A DNA stretch of 64,000 bases from Klebsiella michiganensis (GCF_002925905.1 NZ_PRDB01000008.1:62001-126000); one strand, 5' to 3'. Shown: positions 48,516 to 59,436, numbered from the stretch's first letter. The notes: a model not told the origin generated them from the sequence alone. Numbers and translations: made by a program.

Positions 48516-50417
48516 ATGAAATTACAGAATTCTTTCCGCGACTATACGGCTGAATCCTCGCTGTTCGTGCGCCGGGCGCTGGTCGCTTTTTTGGGGATTT
48601 TGCTGCTTACCGGCGTACTGATCGCCAACCTTTATAACGTGCAAATTGTGCGTTACACCGACTATCAAACGCGTTCAAACGAAAACCGCATCAAGCTGGT
48701 CCCGATTCCGCCGAGCCGCGGCATTATCTACGATCGCAACGGCACGCCGCTGGCGCTCAACCGTACGATTTACCAGCTGGAGATGATGCCGGAGAAGGTC
48801 GACAACGTTCAGCAAACGCTGGATGCGCTGCGCGATGTTATCGACCTCACCGATGACGATGTGGCGAACTTTAAAAAAGAGCGCGCCCGCTCGCACCGCT
48901 TTACCTCTATTCCGGTGAAAGTTAACCTCAGCGAAGTGCAGGTCGCCCGTTTCGCAGTGAACCAGTACCGTTTTCCCGGCGTGGAAGTCAAAGGCTATAA
49001 GCGCCGCTACTATCCCTATAACTCCGCCCTGACCCACGTTATCGGCTACGTCTCTAAAATTAACGATAAAGACGTCGATCGCCTGGATAAAGAGGGGAAG
49101 CTGGCTAACTACGCCTCCACGCACGATATCGGCAAGCTGGGCATCGAGCGCTATTACGAAGATGTCCTGCACGGGCAAACCGGCTATGAAGAGGTTGAAG
49201 TGAACAACCGTGGCCGCGTGATTCGCCAGCTGAAAGAGGTCCCGCCGCAGGCCGGGCGCGATATCTATTTAACGCTCGACCTGAAGCTACAGCAGTACAT
49301 TGAAACGCTGCTGGCCGGCAGCCGCGCGGCGGTCGTAGTCACCGACCCGCGCACTGGCGCAATCCTCGCGCTGGTCTCGACGCCAAGCTACGATCCCAAC
49401 CTGTTCGTTGACGGTATTTCCAGCAAAGACTACTCCGGACTCCTCAACGATCCCAATACGCCGCTGGTTAACCGCGCGACTCAGGGCGTTTACCCACCGG
49501 CGTCGACGGTTAAGCCATACGTGGCCGTCTCGGCGCTCAGCGCCGGGGTTATTACCCGCAACACCAGCCTGTTTGACCCCGGCTGGTGGCAGCTTCCCGG
49601 CTCGGATAAACGCTACCGCGACTGGAAAAAGTGGGGCCACGGCCATCTGAACGTCACCAAAGCGCTGGAGGAGTCGGCCGACACCTACTTCTACCAGGTC
49701 GCCTACGACATGGGCATCGATCGCCTGTCGGAGTGGATGGGCAAATTCGGCTATGGCCACTATACCGGCGTTGACCTGGCGGAAGAGCGCTCCGGCAATA
49801 TGCCGACCCGCGAATGGAAGCTCAAGCGCTTCAAGAAACCGTGGTACCAGGGCGATACTATCCCGGTCGGCATCGGACAGGGCTACTGGACAGCGACGCC
49901 TATCCAGATGAACAAGGCGCTGATGATCCTGATTAACGACGGCGTGGTTAAAGTACCGCACCTGCTGCAGAGCACGGTGGAGGACGGCAAACCTGTGCCG
50001 TGGGTTCAGCCGCATGAACCGCCGGTCGGCGATATTCACTCCGGTTTTTGGGAAATCGCCAAAGACGGGATGTTTGGCGTAGCCAACCGCGGCAACGGTA
50101 CCGCGCATAAATACTTCGCCAGCGCGCCGTATAAAATTGCGGCCAAATCGGGTACCGCTCAGGTCTTCGGCCTGAAAGCCAATGAAACCTATAACGCGCA
50201 CAGAATCGCTGAACGCCTGCGTGACCATAAACTGATGACGGCGTTTGCCCCTTACAACAACCCCCAGGTTGCCGTGGCGATTATTCTTGAGAACGGCGGC
50301 GCAGGTCCGGCAGTCGGTACCATTATGCGTCAGATTCTCGATCATATAATGCTGGGTGATAATAACACCAATCTGCCGAGTGAAAACCCGGCGGTAACGG
50401 CTGGGGAGGATCAATAA
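48516..50417 (+). CDS. mrdA: Penicillin-binding protein 2 (MrdA)
   Basis: Peptidoglycan transpeptidase of the elongasome that keeps the rod shape. The 633-residue protein has a short cytoplasmic N-terminus, one membrane helix (about residues 20-42), the pedestal domain, and the transpeptidase with SxxK at 330-333 (STVK), a SAD motif in [10 protein letters not shown] and KSGTAQ near 544. The residue before the catalytic Ser is Ala here; I recall Gly in E. coli. It overlaps the mrdB start by one base and works with the RodA glycosyltransferase. Confidence 0.97.
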   Translation: MKLQNSFRDYTAESSLFVRRALVAFLGILLLTGVLIANLYNVQIVRYTDYQTRSNENRIKLVPIPPSRGIIYDRNGTPLALNRTIYQLEMMPEKVDNVQQTLDALRDVIDLTDDDVANFKKERARSHRFTSIPVKVNLSEVQVARFAVNQYRFPGVEVKGYKRRYYPYNSALTHVIGYVSKINDKDVDRLDKEGKLANYASTHDIGKLGIERYYEDVLHGQTGYEEVEVNNRGRVIRQLKEVPPQAGRDIYLTLDLKLQQYIETLLAGSRAAVVVTDPRTGAILALVSTPSYDPNLFVDGISSKDYSGLLNDPNTPLVNRATQGVYPPASTVKPYVAVSALSAGVITRNTSLFDPGWWQLPGSDKRYRDWKKWGHGHLNVTKALEESADTYFYQVAYDMGIDRLSEWMGKFGYGHYTGVDLAEERSGNMPTREWKLKRFKKPWYQGDTIPVGIGQGYWTATPIQMNKALMILINDGVVKVPHLLQSTVEDGKPVPWVQPHEPPVGDIHSGFWEIAKDGMFGVANRGNGTAHKYFASAPYKIAAKSGTAQVFGLKANETYNAHRIAERLRDHKLMTAFAPYNNPQVAVAIILENGGAGPAVGTIMRQILDHIMLGDNNTNLPSENPAVTAGEDQ

Positions 50418-51529
50418 TGACTGATAATCCGAATAAAAAATCGCTATGGGATAAAATCCACCTCGACCCCACCATGCTGCTTATCCTGCTGGCGCTGCTG
50501 ACCTACAGCGCGCTGGTGATCTGGAGCGCCAGCGGTCAGGACATGGGCATGATGGAGCGCAAAATCGGCCAGATCGCCATGGGGATTGTTATCATGATCG
50601 TCATGGCGCAAATCCCGCCGCGGGTCTATGAAGGCTGGGCGCCCTATCTCTATATCTTTTGTATTATCCTGCTGGTGGCGGTTGACGCCTTCGGCGCCAT
50701 CTCCAAAGGGGCGCAGCGCTGGCTGGATCTCGGCATCGTCCGTTTCCAGCCGTCGGAAATCGCCAAAATAGCCGTACCGCTGATGGTGGCGCGCTTTATC
50801 AACCGCGACGTTTGCCCGCCATCGCTGAAAAATACCGCTATCGCGCTGGTGCTGATTTTCCTGCCTACGCTGCTGGTCGCCGCGCAGCCTGACCTCGGGA
50901 CCTCGATTCTGGTCGCCCTGTCCGGTCTGTTTGTCCTCTTTCTGTCTGGCCTGAGCTGGCGTCTGATTGGTATTGCCGTGGTGCTGGTCGCCGCCTTTAT
51001 TCCCATCCTCTGGTTCTTCCTGATGCATGATTATCAGCGCCAGCGCGTAATGATGCTGCTCGACCCGGAAACCGATCCGCTCGGCGCGGGTTACCACATT
51101 ATTCAGTCAAAAATCGCCATCGGCTCCGGCGGACTGCGTGGAAAAGGCTGGCTACACGGAACCCAGTCGCAGCTGGAGTTTCTGCCTGAGCGCCATACCG
51201 ACTTTATCTTTGCCGTCCTGGCGGAAGAGCTGGGGCTGATCGGCGTGCTGATTCTGCTGGCGCTCTATATTCTGCTGATTATGCGCGGGTTGTGGATTGC
51301 CGCCCAGGCGCAAACCACCTTTGGCCGGGTGATGGCCGGTGGTTTAATGTTGATTTTATTCGTTTATGTCTTCGTAAATATTGGTATGGTAAGTGGTATT
51401 TTACCGGTGGTGGGGGTACCTTTGCCGCTGGTCAGCTACGGGGGCTCTGCCCTAATCGTATTGATGGCCGGGTTTGGTATCGTCATGTCGATCCATACTC
51501 ACAGAAAAATGTTGTCGAAAAGCGTGTAA
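50417..51529 (+). CDS. mrdB: Peptidoglycan glycosyltransferase RodA (MrdB)
   Basis: SEDS-family polymerase that partners PBP2 in side-wall synthesis. The 370-residue inner membrane protein has about ten helices, the segment [16 protein letters not shown], and the C-terminal signature [15 protein letters not shown]. It is coupled to mrdA by a one-base ATG overlap and followed 10 bases later by rlpA. Confidence 0.97.
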   Translation: MTDNPNKKSLWDKIHLDPTMLLILLALLTYSALVIWSASGQDMGMMERKIGQIAMGIVIMIVMAQIPPRVYEGWAPYLYIFCIILLVAVDAFGAISKGAQRWLDLGIVRFQPSEIAKIAVPLMVARFINRDVCPPSLKNTAIALVLIFLPTLLVAAQPDLGTSILVALSGLFVLFLSGLSWRLIGIAVVLVAAFIPILWFFLMHDYQRQRVMMLLDPETDPLGAGYHIIQSKIAIGSGGLRGKGWLHGTQSQLEFLPERHTDFIFAVLAEELGLIGVLILLALYILLIMRGLWIAAQAQTTFGRVMAGGLMLILFVYVFVNIGMVSGILPVVGVPLPLVSYGGSALIVLMAGFGIVMSIHTHRKMLSKSV

Positions 51530-51539
51530 GGGGTTCGCG

Positions 51540-52640
51540 ATGCGTAAGCAATGGCTGGGGATCTGCATAGCAGCAGGGCTGCTGGCGGCATGTTCGAGTG
51601 AAGACGTTCAACAGAAAACGGTCAGCACTCCACAGCCGGCCGTTTGCAATGGCCCAACGGTGGAGATTAGCGGCGCCGACCCGCAGTACGAAACGCCTAA
51701 CGCCACGGCGAATCAGGATTATGAACGCGACGGCAAAAGCTACAAAATCGTCCAGGATCCGTCTAACTACACCCAGGCAGGCTTCGCAGCCATCTACGAC
51801 GCCGAGCCTAACAGCAATCTGACCGCATCGGGAGAAGCGTTCGATCCCACGCAGCTTACCGCGGCCCATCCTACGCTGCCGATCCCAAGCTACGCGCGGA
51901 TCACCAACCTGGCGAACGGCCGCATGATCGTCGTGCGCATCAACGATCGCGGGCCTTACGGTAACGATCGCGTGATTTCACTGTCCCGCGCCTCAGCCGA
52001 TCGTCTGAATACCTCGAACAATACCAAAGTGCGCATCGACCCGATCGTCGTCGCACCGGACGGCTCGCTTTCCGGTCCGGGTATGGCCTGTACCACCGTA
52101 GCCAAACAGACCTACGCGCTGCCCGCCCGCCCGAATCTTGACGGCGACAGCGGCGCGGCAATGAGTCAACCCGCGCAAACTGACGTGCACGCCATCAGTA
52201 ATTCAACGCTGAAGCCGGAAGACGCCACCGGCGCGCCGGTCAACAGCGGCGGTTTCCTCGGCGCCCCGACGCCGCTGAATAATGGCGTGCTGGAAGGCAG
52301 CGAGCCTGTCGTTCAGAGCGCGCCGGTGACCGCCCCGGGTTCAGTACAAGGCAGCGTTGCGCCCGCCGTGGCCGCCACCGCTGCCGTAGCGCCTGCCGCA
52401 GCGGCCAGCGCCAGCGGCGATTTCGTCGTACAGGTCGGCGCCGTCAGCGACCAGGCCCGCGCGCAGCAGTACCAGCAGCGTCTGAGTCAGCAATTTTCCG
52501 TCCCGGGCCGCGTCACGCAAAACGGCGCGGTATGGCGTATTCAGCTCGGCCCATTCAGCAGCAAAGCGCAGGCCAGCACGATTCAACAGCGTCTGCAAAG
52601 CGAAGCTCAGCTGCAGTCATTTATTACTCGCGCCAACTAA
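51540..52640 (+). CDS. rlpA: Septal ring lipoprotein RlpA
   Basis: Outer membrane lipoprotein with a double-psi beta-barrel; the Pseudomonas homologue is a lytic transglycosylase on naked glycans, but the activity of the enterobacterial protein is unclear. The 366-residue precursor has a lipobox LAAC with Cys18, the barrel (about residues 75-175, with ARITNLANGRMIVVRINDRG), an Ala/Pro/Val-rich linker (about 190-285) and a C-terminal SPOR domain (about 290-366, FVVQVGAVSDQARAQQY). The ATG at 51540 (MRKQWLGICI) is the family start. Confidence 0.95.
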   Translation: MRKQWLGICIAAGLLAACSSEDVQQKTVSTPQPAVCNGPTVEISGADPQYETPNATANQDYERDGKSYKIVQDPSNYTQAGFAAIYDAEPNSNLTASGEAFDPTQLTAAHPTLPIPSYARITNLANGRMIVVRINDRGPYGNDRVISLSRASADRLNTSNNTKVRIDPIVVAPDGSLSGPGMACTTVAKQTYALPARPNLDGDSGAAMSQPAQTDVHAISNSTLKPEDATGAPVNSGGFLGAPTPLNNGVLEGSEPVVQSAPVTAPGSVQGSVAPAVAATAAVAPAAAASASGDFVVQVGAVSDQARAQQYQQRLSQQFSVPGRVTQNGAVWRIQLGPFSSKAQASTIQQRLQSEAQLQSFITRAN

Positions 52641-52667
52641 AGGCATCGCACCCGCCTCCCCTGCTCG

Positions 52668-52704
52668 TTGCGCATGACAAAGTCATTAACAAAGTCGTGC
52701 GCAA
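52668..52704. repeat. Inverted repeat between rlpA and dacA
   Basis: TTGCGCATGAC (52668-52678) and GTCGTGCGCAA (52694-52704) are complementary at 10 of 11 positions, with ACAAAGTC occurring twice inside. It lies 80-116 bases before dacA and has no T run. It may be an operator or a leader structure. Confidence 0.4.
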
Positions 52705-52783
52705 TGTCGGATGCTGGTTCGTAGTGCGTTTGTTATAGTAAGGCACTTTTTTTAACTCCATCACGGATGCCGTTGTTCAGACC

Positions 52784-53983
52784 ATGAAGACCTCTTTTAC
52801 CGCTCGCTTACTCGTTACGGCGCTCTCCGTGGCAGCGCTGTCCTCCGCTGCCCGCGCCGATGACCTGAATATCAAAACGATGATCCCAGGCGCCCCGCAG
52901 ATTGACGCCGAATCCTGGATTCTTATCGATTACAACTCAGGCAAAGTCCTGGCAGAAAACAACGCCGACTCCCGCCGCGACCCGGCGAGCCTTACCAAAA
53001 TGATGACCAGCTACGTGATTGGTCAGGCCATGAAAGCGGGCAAGTTTAAAGAGTCCGATCTGGTCACCGTGGGTAACGACGCGTGGGCGACCGGCAACCC
53101 GGTCTTTAAAGGCTCCTCGCTGATGTTCCTTAAACCGGGTATGCAAGTGCCGGTTTCGCAGCTGATCCGCGGCATCAACCTGCAGTCCGGCAACGACGCC
53201 TGCGTGGCGATGGCCGACTACGTCGCCGGCAGCCAGGATGCCTTCGTCAGCCTGATGAACAACTACGTTAACGCCCTTGGTCTGAAAAACACCCACTTCC
53301 AGACCGTACACGGCCTGGATGCCGATGGTCAGTTCAGCTCCGCGCGCGACATGGCGCTTATCGGCCAGGCGCTGATCCGCGATGTCCCGAATGAATACAC
53401 CATCTATAAAGAAAAAGAGTTTACCTTCAACGGTATTCGTCAGCTCAACCGCAACGGGCTGCTGTGGGATAACAGCCTGAACGTCGACGGGATTAAAACC
53501 GGCCATACTGACAAAGCGGGCTATAACCTCGTGGCGTCGGCAACCGAAGGCCAGATGCGCCTGATCTCCGCCGTGATGGGCGGCCGCACCTACAAAGGCC
53601 GCGAGTCTGAAAGCAAAAAGCTGCTGACCTGGGGCTTCCGCTTCTTTGAAACCGTTAATCCGATTAAAGCCGGTAAAGAGTTCGCTTCTGAGCCCGCCTG
53701 GTTTGGCGATACCGATCGCGCCTCGCTCGGCGTGGATAAAGATGTTTATCTGACTATCCCGCGCGGTCGCATGAAAGATCTGAAAGCCAGCTACGTGCTG
53801 AATAACGCTGAGCTGCACGCGCCGCTGCAGAAAAATCAGGTGGTAGGCACCATTAACTTCCAGCTGGATGGCAAAACGATCGATCAGCGCCCGCTGGTCG
53901 TACTGCAGGAAATCCCGGAAGGCAATTTCTTCGGTAAAATCATTGATTACATTAAATTAATGTTCCATCACTGGTTTGGTTAA
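52784..53983 (+). CDS. dacA: D-alanyl-D-alanine carboxypeptidase PBP5 (DacA)
   Basis: Trims the terminal D-Ala of pentapeptides, controlling cross-linking and cell shape. The 399-residue precursor has a signal peptide cut after ARA (residue 25), SxxK at 69-72 (SLTK; Ser44 of the mature protein), SGN in [14 protein letters not shown] in [11 protein letters not shown], and a C-terminal amphipathic anchor helix ([15 protein letters not shown]) that attaches it to the periplasmic face. It matches E. coli DacA (403). Confidence 0.97.
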   Translation: MKTSFTARLLVTALSVAALSSAARADDLNIKTMIPGAPQIDAESWILIDYNSGKVLAENNADSRRDPASLTKMMTSYVIGQAMKAGKFKESDLVTVGNDAWATGNPVFKGSSLMFLKPGMQVPVSQLIRGINLQSGNDACVAMADYVAGSQDAFVSLMNNYVNALGLKNTHFQTVHGLDADGQFSSARDMALIGQALIRDVPNEYTIYKEKEFTFNGIRQLNRNGLLWDNSLNVDGIKTGHTDKAGYNLVASATEGQMRLISAVMGGRTYKGRESESKKLLTWGFRFFETVNPIKAGKEFASEPAWFGDTDRASLGVDKDVYLTIPRGRMKDLKASYVLNNAELHAPLQKNQVVGTINFQLDGKTIDQRPLVVLQEIPEGNFFGKIIDYIKLMFHHWFG

Positions 53984-54034
53984 AAATCGACCACTTGAAA
54001 GTGTGATTTACATCCCCATATACTAGGTATCCTG

Positions 54035-54069
54035 ATAACTCCCACACGTCGTGGGAGTTATTATTTTTT
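54035..54069 (+). terminator. Terminator of dacA
   Basis: ATAACTCCCAC pairs with GTGGGAGTTAT around ACGTC, followed by TATTTTTTG, upstream of ybeD. Confidence 0.85.
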
Positions 54070-54089
54070 GTTGTAACACCGGAGCTGAC

Positions 54090-54353
54090 ATGAAAACCAA
54101 ACTTAACGAACTGCTTGAATTCCCTACACCATTTACTTACAAAGTAATGGGACAGGCGTTGCCGGAGCTGGTTGACCAGGTGGTTGAAGTGGTACAGCGC
54201 CATGCACCAGGTGATTACTCTCCGACGGTAAAACCCAGCAGCAAAGGCAACTACCACTCTGTCTCTATTACCATCAATGCAACCCATATTGAGCAGGTAG
54301 AAACCCTCTACGAAGAGCTGGGCAATATTGAAATCGTTCGGATGGTGCTGTAA
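54090..54353 (+). CDS. ybeD: YbeD, ACT-like conserved protein
   Basis: Conserved protein of 87 residues (UPF0250/DUF493) with an ACT-like ferredoxin fold in E. coli. Its function is not firmly known, but it is often linked to lipoate genes by order. The sequence, starting [19 protein letters not shown], is almost identical to E. coli YbeD. I chose the ATG at 54090 after CGGAG; the upstream in-frame ATG at 54051 lies inside the dacA terminator hairpin. lipB follows by 100 bases. Confidence 0.93.
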   Translation: MKTKLNELLEFPTPFTYKVMGQALPELVDQVVEVVQRHAPGDYSPTVKPSSKGNYHSVSITINATHIEQVETLYEELGNIEIVRMVL

Positions 54354-54364
54354 ATCTCTTCCCC

Positions 54365-54388
54365 TGACCCGGCATCCACGCCGGGTCA
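54365..54388 (+). terminator. Hairpin between ybeD and lipB
   Basis: TGACCCGGC and GCCGGGTCA form a 9-bp stem with a 6-base loop, followed by TTCTCG. The poor T run makes it a weak terminator candidate. Confidence 0.5.
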
Positions 54389-54453
54389 TTCTCGCTTTCT
54401 CGCTGTGATATACTGCCCCACTCAAATCATTCTCTCTCTGCGGAGACGTTGTT

Positions 54454-55098
54454 TTGCAGCACAATAAAATCCTCATCCGCCAGCTCGGCCTGCAACCTTA
54501 CGAACCTGTCTCGCAGGCAATGCATGAATTTACCGACACCCGCGACGATGCCACGCTGGATGAAATCTGGCTGGTAGAGCATTACCCGGTGTTCACACAG
54601 GGTCAGGCCGGAAAGGCCGAACATGTTCTGGTTCCCGGCGAGATCCCCGTTATTCAGAGCGATCGCGGCGGACAGGTCACCTATCATGGTCCCGGACAGC
54701 AGGTGATGTACGTTCTGCTGAACCTGAAACGGCGCAAGCTGGGCGTACGTGAGCTGGTTACGCTGTTAGAGCAAACCGTTGTGAATACCCTGGCGGAGTA
54801 CGGTATTGAATCGCACCCGCGAGCCGACGCCCCCGGCGTCTACGTGGGCGATCGAAAAATCTGCTCCCTGGGCTTGCGCATTCGCAAAGGCTGCTCATTC
54901 CACGGCCTGGCGCTGAATATCAACATGGATCTGTCACCGTTCCTGAGGATTAACCCCTGCGGTTATGCCGGAATGGAGATGACCCAGATGCGCCAGTGGC
55001 TGCCCGATGCCCGTACGGAGACCGTGTCTCCACGCCTGGCCGCCAATCTGCTGGCGTTGCTCAACGATCCACCCGCGGAATATCTTCAAGGCCGCTAG
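54454..55098 (+). CDS. lipB: Octanoyl-[acyl carrier protein]:protein N-octanoyltransferase LipB
   Basis: Moves octanoate from ACP to lipoyl domains; LipA then inserts sulfur. The 214-residue protein has [12 protein letters not shown] (about residues 71-82), catalytic Lys135 in [12 protein letters not shown] and catalytic Cys169 in INPCGYAGM. It starts with TTG at 54454 with GGAG upstream; no closer ATG fits the family start. Confidence 0.95.
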   Translation: MQHNKILIRQLGLQPYEPVSQAMHEFTDTRDDATLDEIWLVEHYPVFTQGQAGKAEHVLVPGEIPVIQSDRGGQVTYHGPGQQVMYVLLNLKRRKLGVRELVTLLEQTVVNTLAEYGIESHPRADAPGVYVGDRKICSLGLRIRKGCSFHGLALNINMDLSPFLRINPCGYAGMEMTQMRQWLPDARTETVSPRLAANLLALLNDPPAEYLQGR

Positions 55099-55103
55099 CC
55101 ATC

Positions 55104-55125
55104 ACGTCCCGCGACCGCGGGACGT
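55104..55125. other. GC-rich palindrome after lipB
   Basis: ACGTCCCGCG and CGCGGGACGT flank a two-base centre, 6 bases after the lipB stop. There is no T run. It shares the core GTCCCGCG with the nagB-nagA hairpin. It may be a 3'-end stabiliser or a weak terminator. Confidence 0.45.
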
Positions 55126-55235
55126 CACATTTATCCCTCAGGCGCGATTAAGCCTTTATTTTTGCAATCAATTATCACTAATAAAATAATTGTGGCCGCT
55201 ATAATGGTGCTAATCATCACTAGCGGAAATACAGA

Positions 55236-56189
55236 GTGGAAGAAAATAACGCTCAGAGCGTACCAACCGAACGAGTTGACGATCGCTACGATCGGCAGAT
55301 GTTTCGCATTTTGCGCAACATAGACCTCAATTTACTCACTATTTTTGAAGCTGTTTACGTCCATAACGGTATCGTCAACGCGGCAAAAATACTGAATATC
55401 ACGCCGTCGGCGATTAGTCAGTCCCTGAACAAACTGCGTGCCCTCTTCCCTGACCCGCTCTTTATTCGCAAGGGCCAGGGCGTGACGCCAACGGCCTACG
55501 CCACGCATCTGCATAAGCATATCAGCCAGGGGATGGAGGCGTTTCTCAACGCCCTGGATTTAACCGGCAATACGCAGCGGGAACGGGTAATAACCGTTGC
55601 CACCTCCCCGGCTATCGGCGCGTTGATCATGCCGGTTATCACCAAAAAGCTGCGGAGCGTCTTTCCCCAGATTTTGCTGCACAACGTCGCCATTACCGAC
55701 GCGGCCAGCCAGTTAAACCAGCGTCAGGTTGACCTGCTGGTCGATAGCTTCCCCCACAGCGGGCAGGCGATTACGCACCATGTGCTATTTCAGGATAGCG
55801 TACATATCTTCTGCCGGGCAGGGCATCCGGTCCTCGCGCTCCCCGCAAACTCAGCAAACCTGAGCCAATATGAATTCGCTCTCCTGCAGCCCGAAGGCCA
55901 GCGCTATACGACAATCCTGCGTCACCTGGAGGAGCATCTCGGCGAACGCCGCTATGGTTTCAGCAGCTACAATCTGTTAACTCAAGCAGCCCTGGTCAAC
56001 GACAGCGATATGCTGGGGCTAATCACTTCCGGAATGTTTTCCCTGGTCGAGAAGATTTGGCCCTTAAAGATGCTCGATTTCCCGCCGCTGCGGGAAGAAA
56101 AAATTGATATTGCGCTGCACTATAACAAGCTCAGCGCGCAGGAGCCCTTGCTGAAAGAGATCGTAGAGACGATTCGTCAGGCTTTTTAG
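55236..56189 (+). CDS. ybeF: LysR-family regulator YbeF
   Basis: LysR-type transcription factor located between lipB and lipA as in E. coli; its targets are not established. The 317-residue protein has an N-terminal extension of about 30 residues, then the helix-turn-helix (about 30-90, LRNIDLNLLTIFEAVYVH and TPSAISQSLNKLR) with wing RKGQGVTPTA, and an effector domain (about 115-310). It is more diverged from E. coli YbeF than its neighbours are. The GTG at 55236 has a weak AGCGGAAA upstream; a TATAAT at 55200-55205 could be its -10 element. Confidence 0.88.
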   Translation: MEENNAQSVPTERVDDRYDRQMFRILRNIDLNLLTIFEAVYVHNGIVNAAKILNITPSAISQSLNKLRALFPDPLFIRKGQGVTPTAYATHLHKHISQGMEAFLNALDLTGNTQRERVITVATSPAIGALIMPVITKKLRSVFPQILLHNVAITDAASQLNQRQVDLLVDSFPHSGQAITHHVLFQDSVHIFCRAGHPVLALPANSANLSQYEFALLQPEGQRYTTILRHLEEHLGERRYGFSSYNLLTQAALVNDSDMLGLITSGMFSLVEKIWPLKMLDFPPLREEKIDIALHYNKLSAQEPLLKEIVETIRQAF

Positions 56190-56376
56190 CCGATAAGGCA
56201 CGAGAGGGAAAAGCATAAAACAACAACTATTTTACAATTTGCCCGGCCAGCAGGCTGCTTTATGCCCCGTATCAATGATATACTGCCTGCGTTTAATTCA
56301 AAAATAGTTGATAAATGCAACATTTACTTGAATTGATTCGCTTTCCTTCGTCACTCGCAACTGGAACACGCACGCT

Positions 56377-57342
56377 ATGAGTAAACCCATTGTGATGGAA
56401 CGCGGTGTAAAATACCGCGATGCCGATAAAATGGCCCTTATCCCGGTGAAAAACGTGGCAACTGAGCGTGAAGCTCTGCTCAGAAAACCGGAATGGATGA
56501 AAATCAAACTTCCGGCTGACTCGTCCCGTATCCAGGGGATCAAGGCAGCGATGCGTAAGAACGGCCTGCACTCCGTGTGCGAAGAAGCCTCTTGCCCTAA
56601 CCTCGCGGAATGTTTTAACCACGGAACGGCAACCTTTATGATCCTGGGCGCCATCTGTACCCGTCGTTGCCCGTTCTGCGATGTTGCCCACGGTCGCCCG
56701 GTGACGCCGGACGCCAACGAACCGCAAAAGCTGGCGCAAACCATCGCCGATATGGCGCTGCGCTATGTGGTGGTGACTTCCGTGGATCGCGACGATCTGC
56801 GCGATGGCGGCGCTCAGCACTTTGCCGACTGCATCAGCGCGATTCGCGAAAAAAGCCCGACGATTAAAATTGAAACCCTGGTGCCGGACTTCCGCGGCCG
56901 TATGGATCGTGCGCTGGAAATCCTTCAGGCGACGCCGCCGGACGTGTTTAACCATAACCTGGAAAACGTGCCGCGCCTGTATCGCCAGGTCCGCCCGGGG
57001 GCCGACTACAACTGGTCCCTGAAGCTGCTGGAACGTTTTAAAGAAGCCCACCCGGAGATCCCGACGAAATCGGGCCTGATGGTGGGTTTAGGCGAAACCA
57101 ATGCTGAAATCGTAGAAGTGATGCGCGATCTGCGCCGCCACGGCGTCACCATGCTGACGTTAGGCCAGTATTTACAGCCGAGCCGCCACCACCTGCCGGT
57201 ACAGCGCTACGTCAGCCCGGATGAGTTCGAAGAGATGAAAGCCGAAGCGATGGCCATGGGCTTTACCCATGCTGCCTGCGGGCCGTTCGTTCGTTCCTCC
57301 TATCATGCCGATCTACAGGCCAAAGGCATGGAAGTGAAGTAA
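56377..57342 (+). CDS. lipA: Lipoyl synthase
   Basis: Radical-SAM enzyme that inserts two sulfurs into octanoyl-proteins to give lipoyl cofactors. The 321-residue protein equals E. coli LipA. The auxiliary 4Fe-4S cluster cysteines are 68, 73 and 79, and the radical-SAM cluster cysteines are 94, 98 and 101 (CTRRCPFC). The C-terminal FVRSSYHAD contains the conserved RSSY serine. It is convergent with tatE across a bidirectional terminator. Confidence 0.98.
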   Translation: MSKPIVMERGVKYRDADKMALIPVKNVATEREALLRKPEWMKIKLPADSSRIQGIKAAMRKNGLHSVCEEASCPNLAECFNHGTATFMILGAICTRRCPFCDVAHGRPVTPDANEPQKLAQTIADMALRYVVVTSVDRDDLRDGGAQHFADCISAIREKSPTIKIETLVPDFRGRMDRALEILQATPPDVFNHNLENVPRLYRQVRPGADYNWSLKLLERFKEAHPEIPTKSGLMVGLGETNAEIVEVMRDLRRHGVTMLTLGQYLQPSRHHLPVQRYVSPDEFEEMKAEAMAMGFTHAACGPFVRSSYHADLQAKGMEVK

Positions 57343-57474
57343 TCTCTGCCTCGACCGCGGCGTGATATTTTTAGCGCAGCGGTCCGTTCTGCCGATGCGT
57401 TTCGTTACCCGCTAAAAATCCCACCCCGGTAACAGTTGGTTGCATCTTTTTCGTCAAAACCCAGTGCAAATAAC

Positions 57475-57509
57475 AAAAGAGGCCGCAGCGCTATCGCTGC
57501 AGCCTCTTT
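57475..57509. terminator. Bidirectional terminator between lipA and tatE
   Basis: AAAGAGGC-CGCAGCG pairs with CGCTGC-GCCTCTTT around CTAT, with A and T tracts on both sides, between convergent genes. Confidence 0.85.
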
Positions 57510-57568
57510 GCCGACGCGGTTTATCCCCGCCGGTAGCGAGCCCCCACGTTCAGGAAACTCGTCGCGAA

Positions 57569-57772
57569 TTACTCTTTATGAGAGAGCTTCTGTGCCGGCG
57601 CTTCTTCAGCACTGGTCTTTTTCGCACTGTCATCGTCATCGTTCATGGCTTTTTTAAAGCCTTTGATAGCCGAGCCCAGGTCTCCACCCAGCGTGCGTAA
57701 CTTTTTGGTACCAAACACCAGGATAATCAGCGCTGCGACTACCAGCAGTTTGGTAATACTAATCTCACCCAT
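57569..57772 (-). CDS. tatE: Sec-independent translocase subunit TatE
   Basis: TatA-like component of the twin-arginine export pore. The 67-residue protein has a single N-terminal helix ([21 protein letters not shown]), the hinge FGTKKL, an amphipathic helix (about residues 27-44, [16 protein letters not shown]) and an acidic/Lys tail. It is a monocistronic tatA paralogue, as in E. coli. Confidence 0.95.
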   Translation of the reverse strand: MGEISITKLLVVAALIILVFGTKKLRTLGGDLGSAIKGFKKAMNDDDDSAKKTSAEEAPAQKLSHKE

Positions 57773-57899
57773 AGCTAACCTTCTTCTCTAATACAAGCTG
57801 CGAATACGCCATCATACACGCATACAATTAACGGCTATTTGACGCGCGGACACAATAGCAATCTGTAACAAGGTGAATCAAGCCTTGTTTAAAAAAACG

Positions 57900-58688
57900 T
57901 CATAATAATTGCGGTGGCGCAAAGCGGCGATTCTGCAACACCGGCAGACGCTCGCGTACCTGCTGAATATAATCAGCTGAAAGTTCGGCAAAAATCAACT
58001 GCGGCCGCTCTCCTGCCCCGGCAAGCGTTGTTCCTAAGGGATCGACAATACGACTCTGGCCGATATTACGCGTCCCGCACTCCCCGGCGGCGACAATATA
58101 ACAGGTAGTATCCAGGGCCCGCGCCGCCAATAGCGTCGCCCAGTGGTGCTCCTTCAGCGGCCCTTTTACCCACGCGGCGGGCAACACGATGAGCTGCGCA
58201 CCGCTGAGCGCTAACGACAGCGCCAGCTCAGGGAAACGTAAATCGTAGCAGGTCATCAGCCCGACGCGCATCCCATCCACCTCGATAAGCGGCGGAATCT
58301 GCCGCCCGGCATCGACCAGCCGGGACTCCTGGATATTGAAAGCATCATACAGATGCAGTTTCTGATATTGCGCAATAATCCTGCCCTGACGTAGCGCCAC
58401 CAGCGTATTCGCTGCCCGTCCTTCGCCGGAAGGAATATGCAGGGTCAGCACCGTCGTCAACGCGCTGTTTTCGCTCTCTGCCAGCAAGAGCCGTAGAAAG
58501 CCGCCATCAAGGCGCTGGGCGGATTTAACCGATAAGTCCGCATCGCTATCGTCTCGCGCCAGCAGCGCTTCCGGGAGAACCAGAAGCGCGGCCCCCCGCT
58601 CTGAGGCCTGACGCATCATGCTCACGCAGGTCTGCGCGTTTTGCGTCCAGTCCGGCGTTACGGCAAATTGTCCGGCAGCAACAAGCAT
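57900..58688 (-). CDS. ybeM: Deaminated glutathione amidase YbeM (nitrilase family)
   Basis: Omega-amidase of the Nit1 type, reported to hydrolyse deaminated glutathione, a side product of transaminases (metabolite repair). The protein of 262 residues has the nitrilase triad Glu40 (LVLPEALLA), Lys110 (YQKLHLYD) and Cys147 ([10 protein letters not shown]), with no signal peptide, so it is cytosolic. It is intact over its whole length. It is divergent from crcB. Substrate assignment is by family. Confidence 0.92.
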   Translation of the reverse strand: MLVAAGQFAVTPDWTQNAQTCVSMMRQASERGAALLVLPEALLARDDSDADLSVKSAQRLDGGFLRLLLAESENSALTTVLTLHIPSGEGRAANTLVALRQGRIIAQYQKLHLYDAFNIQESRLVDAGRQIPPLIEVDGMRVGLMTCYDLRFPELALSLALSGAQLIVLPAAWVKGPLKEHHWATLLAARALDTTCYIVAAGECGTRNIGQSRIVDPLGTTLAGAGERPQLIFAELSADYIQQVRERLPVLQNRRFAPPQLL

Positions 58689-58778
58689 CTTTTCTCTCCC
58701 GTCAGGTTAGTCATAGCCAGTGAGGTCTTTCGCGCGCTACACTCGAAGTTTAGTCTCGATCAATAAACAGGAATGACC

Positions 58779-59162
58779 GTGTTGCAACTCCTTTTGGCTG
58801 TGTTTCTTGGCGGCGGCACCGGCAGCGTTTTGCGCTGGTGGCTGGGTATGAAGTTTAACCCTATGCATCATGCTATCCCCATTGGTACGCTCACCGCTAA
58901 CCTGCTGGGCGCTTTTATTATCGGCGCAGGGCTGGCATGGTTTAACCGCCTGACGGATATCGATCCGATGTGGAAGCTGCTTATCACCACCGGCTTTTGC
59001 GGCGGGCTGACCACCTTCTCCACGTTTTCCGCCGAAGTGGTGTTTCTACTCCAGCAGGGGCGCTTTAGCTGGGCGTTACTCAACGTACTGGTCAACTTGT
59101 TAGGCTCATTTGCCATGACGGCCACCGCGTTCTGGCTGTTTTCACATGCGGCCAGCCGCTAG
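58779..59162 (+). CDS. crcB: Fluoride ion channel CrcB (Fluc)
   Basis: Dual-topology four-helix channel that exports fluoride. The 127-residue protein has the conserved [12 protein letters not shown] (about residues 10-21), [14 protein letters not shown] (about 37-50) and the pore motif [16 protein letters not shown] chose the GTG at 58779 because AGGA lies 6 bases upstream and the length then equals E. coli CrcB; the ATG at 58773 directly abuts AGGA. No fluoride riboswitch is visible upstream. Confidence 0.94.
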   Translation: MLQLLLAVFLGGGTGSVLRWWLGMKFNPMHHAIPIGTLTANLLGAFIIGAGLAWFNRLTDIDPMWKLLITTGFCGGLTTFSTFSAEVVFLLQQGRFSWALLNVLVNLLGSFAMTATAFWLFSHAASR

Positions 59163-59180
59163 CCCCTGACCGCAGGCAAA

Positions 59181-59206
59181 AAAAAACCCGCCATGAGCGG
59201 GTTTTT
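59181..59206. terminator. Bidirectional terminator between crcB and cspE
   Basis: An ACCCGC/GCGGGT stem with loop CATGA is flanked by long A and T runs, between convergent genes. Confidence 0.88.
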
Positions 59207-59226
59207 ATATTCTACTGACGCGTTGC

Positions 59227-59436
59227 TTAGATAGGCATTACGTTTGCAGCAGAAGGGCCTTTGGCACCGTTAGTGATTTCGAACTCTACGCGCTGACCTT
59301 CAGCCAGAGTTTTGAAACCGTTGGACTGGATTGCAGAGAAATGTACGAATACATCTTTGCTGCCATCTTCCGGAGTAATGAAACCGAATCCTTTGGACTC
59401 ATTAAACCACTTAACGTTACCTTTAATCTTAGACAT
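59227..59436 (-). CDS. cspE: Cold-shock-like protein CspE
   Basis: Constitutive nucleic-acid chaperone and transcription antiterminator. The 69-residue cold-shock domain has RNP1 KGFGFI and RNP2 VFVHF and is almost identical to E. coli CspE. I chose the ATG at 59436 with AAGG upstream; the preceding TTG is not needed. The leader before it is AT-rich, as usual for csp genes. Confidence 0.97.
   Translation of the reverse strand: MSKIKGNVKWFNESKGFGFITPEDGSKDVFVHFSAIQSNGFKTLAEGQRVEFEITNGAKGPSAANVMPI

Noticed and set aside
57343-57568. Short open frames in the lipA-tatE gap
   Set aside because: They span the terminator hairpin and the tatE 3' end in other phases and lack ribosome sites.
58689-58778. 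Possible fluoride riboswitch ahead of crcB
   Set aside because: The gap to divergent ybeM is only about 90 bases and shows none of the conserved crcB-motif elements.
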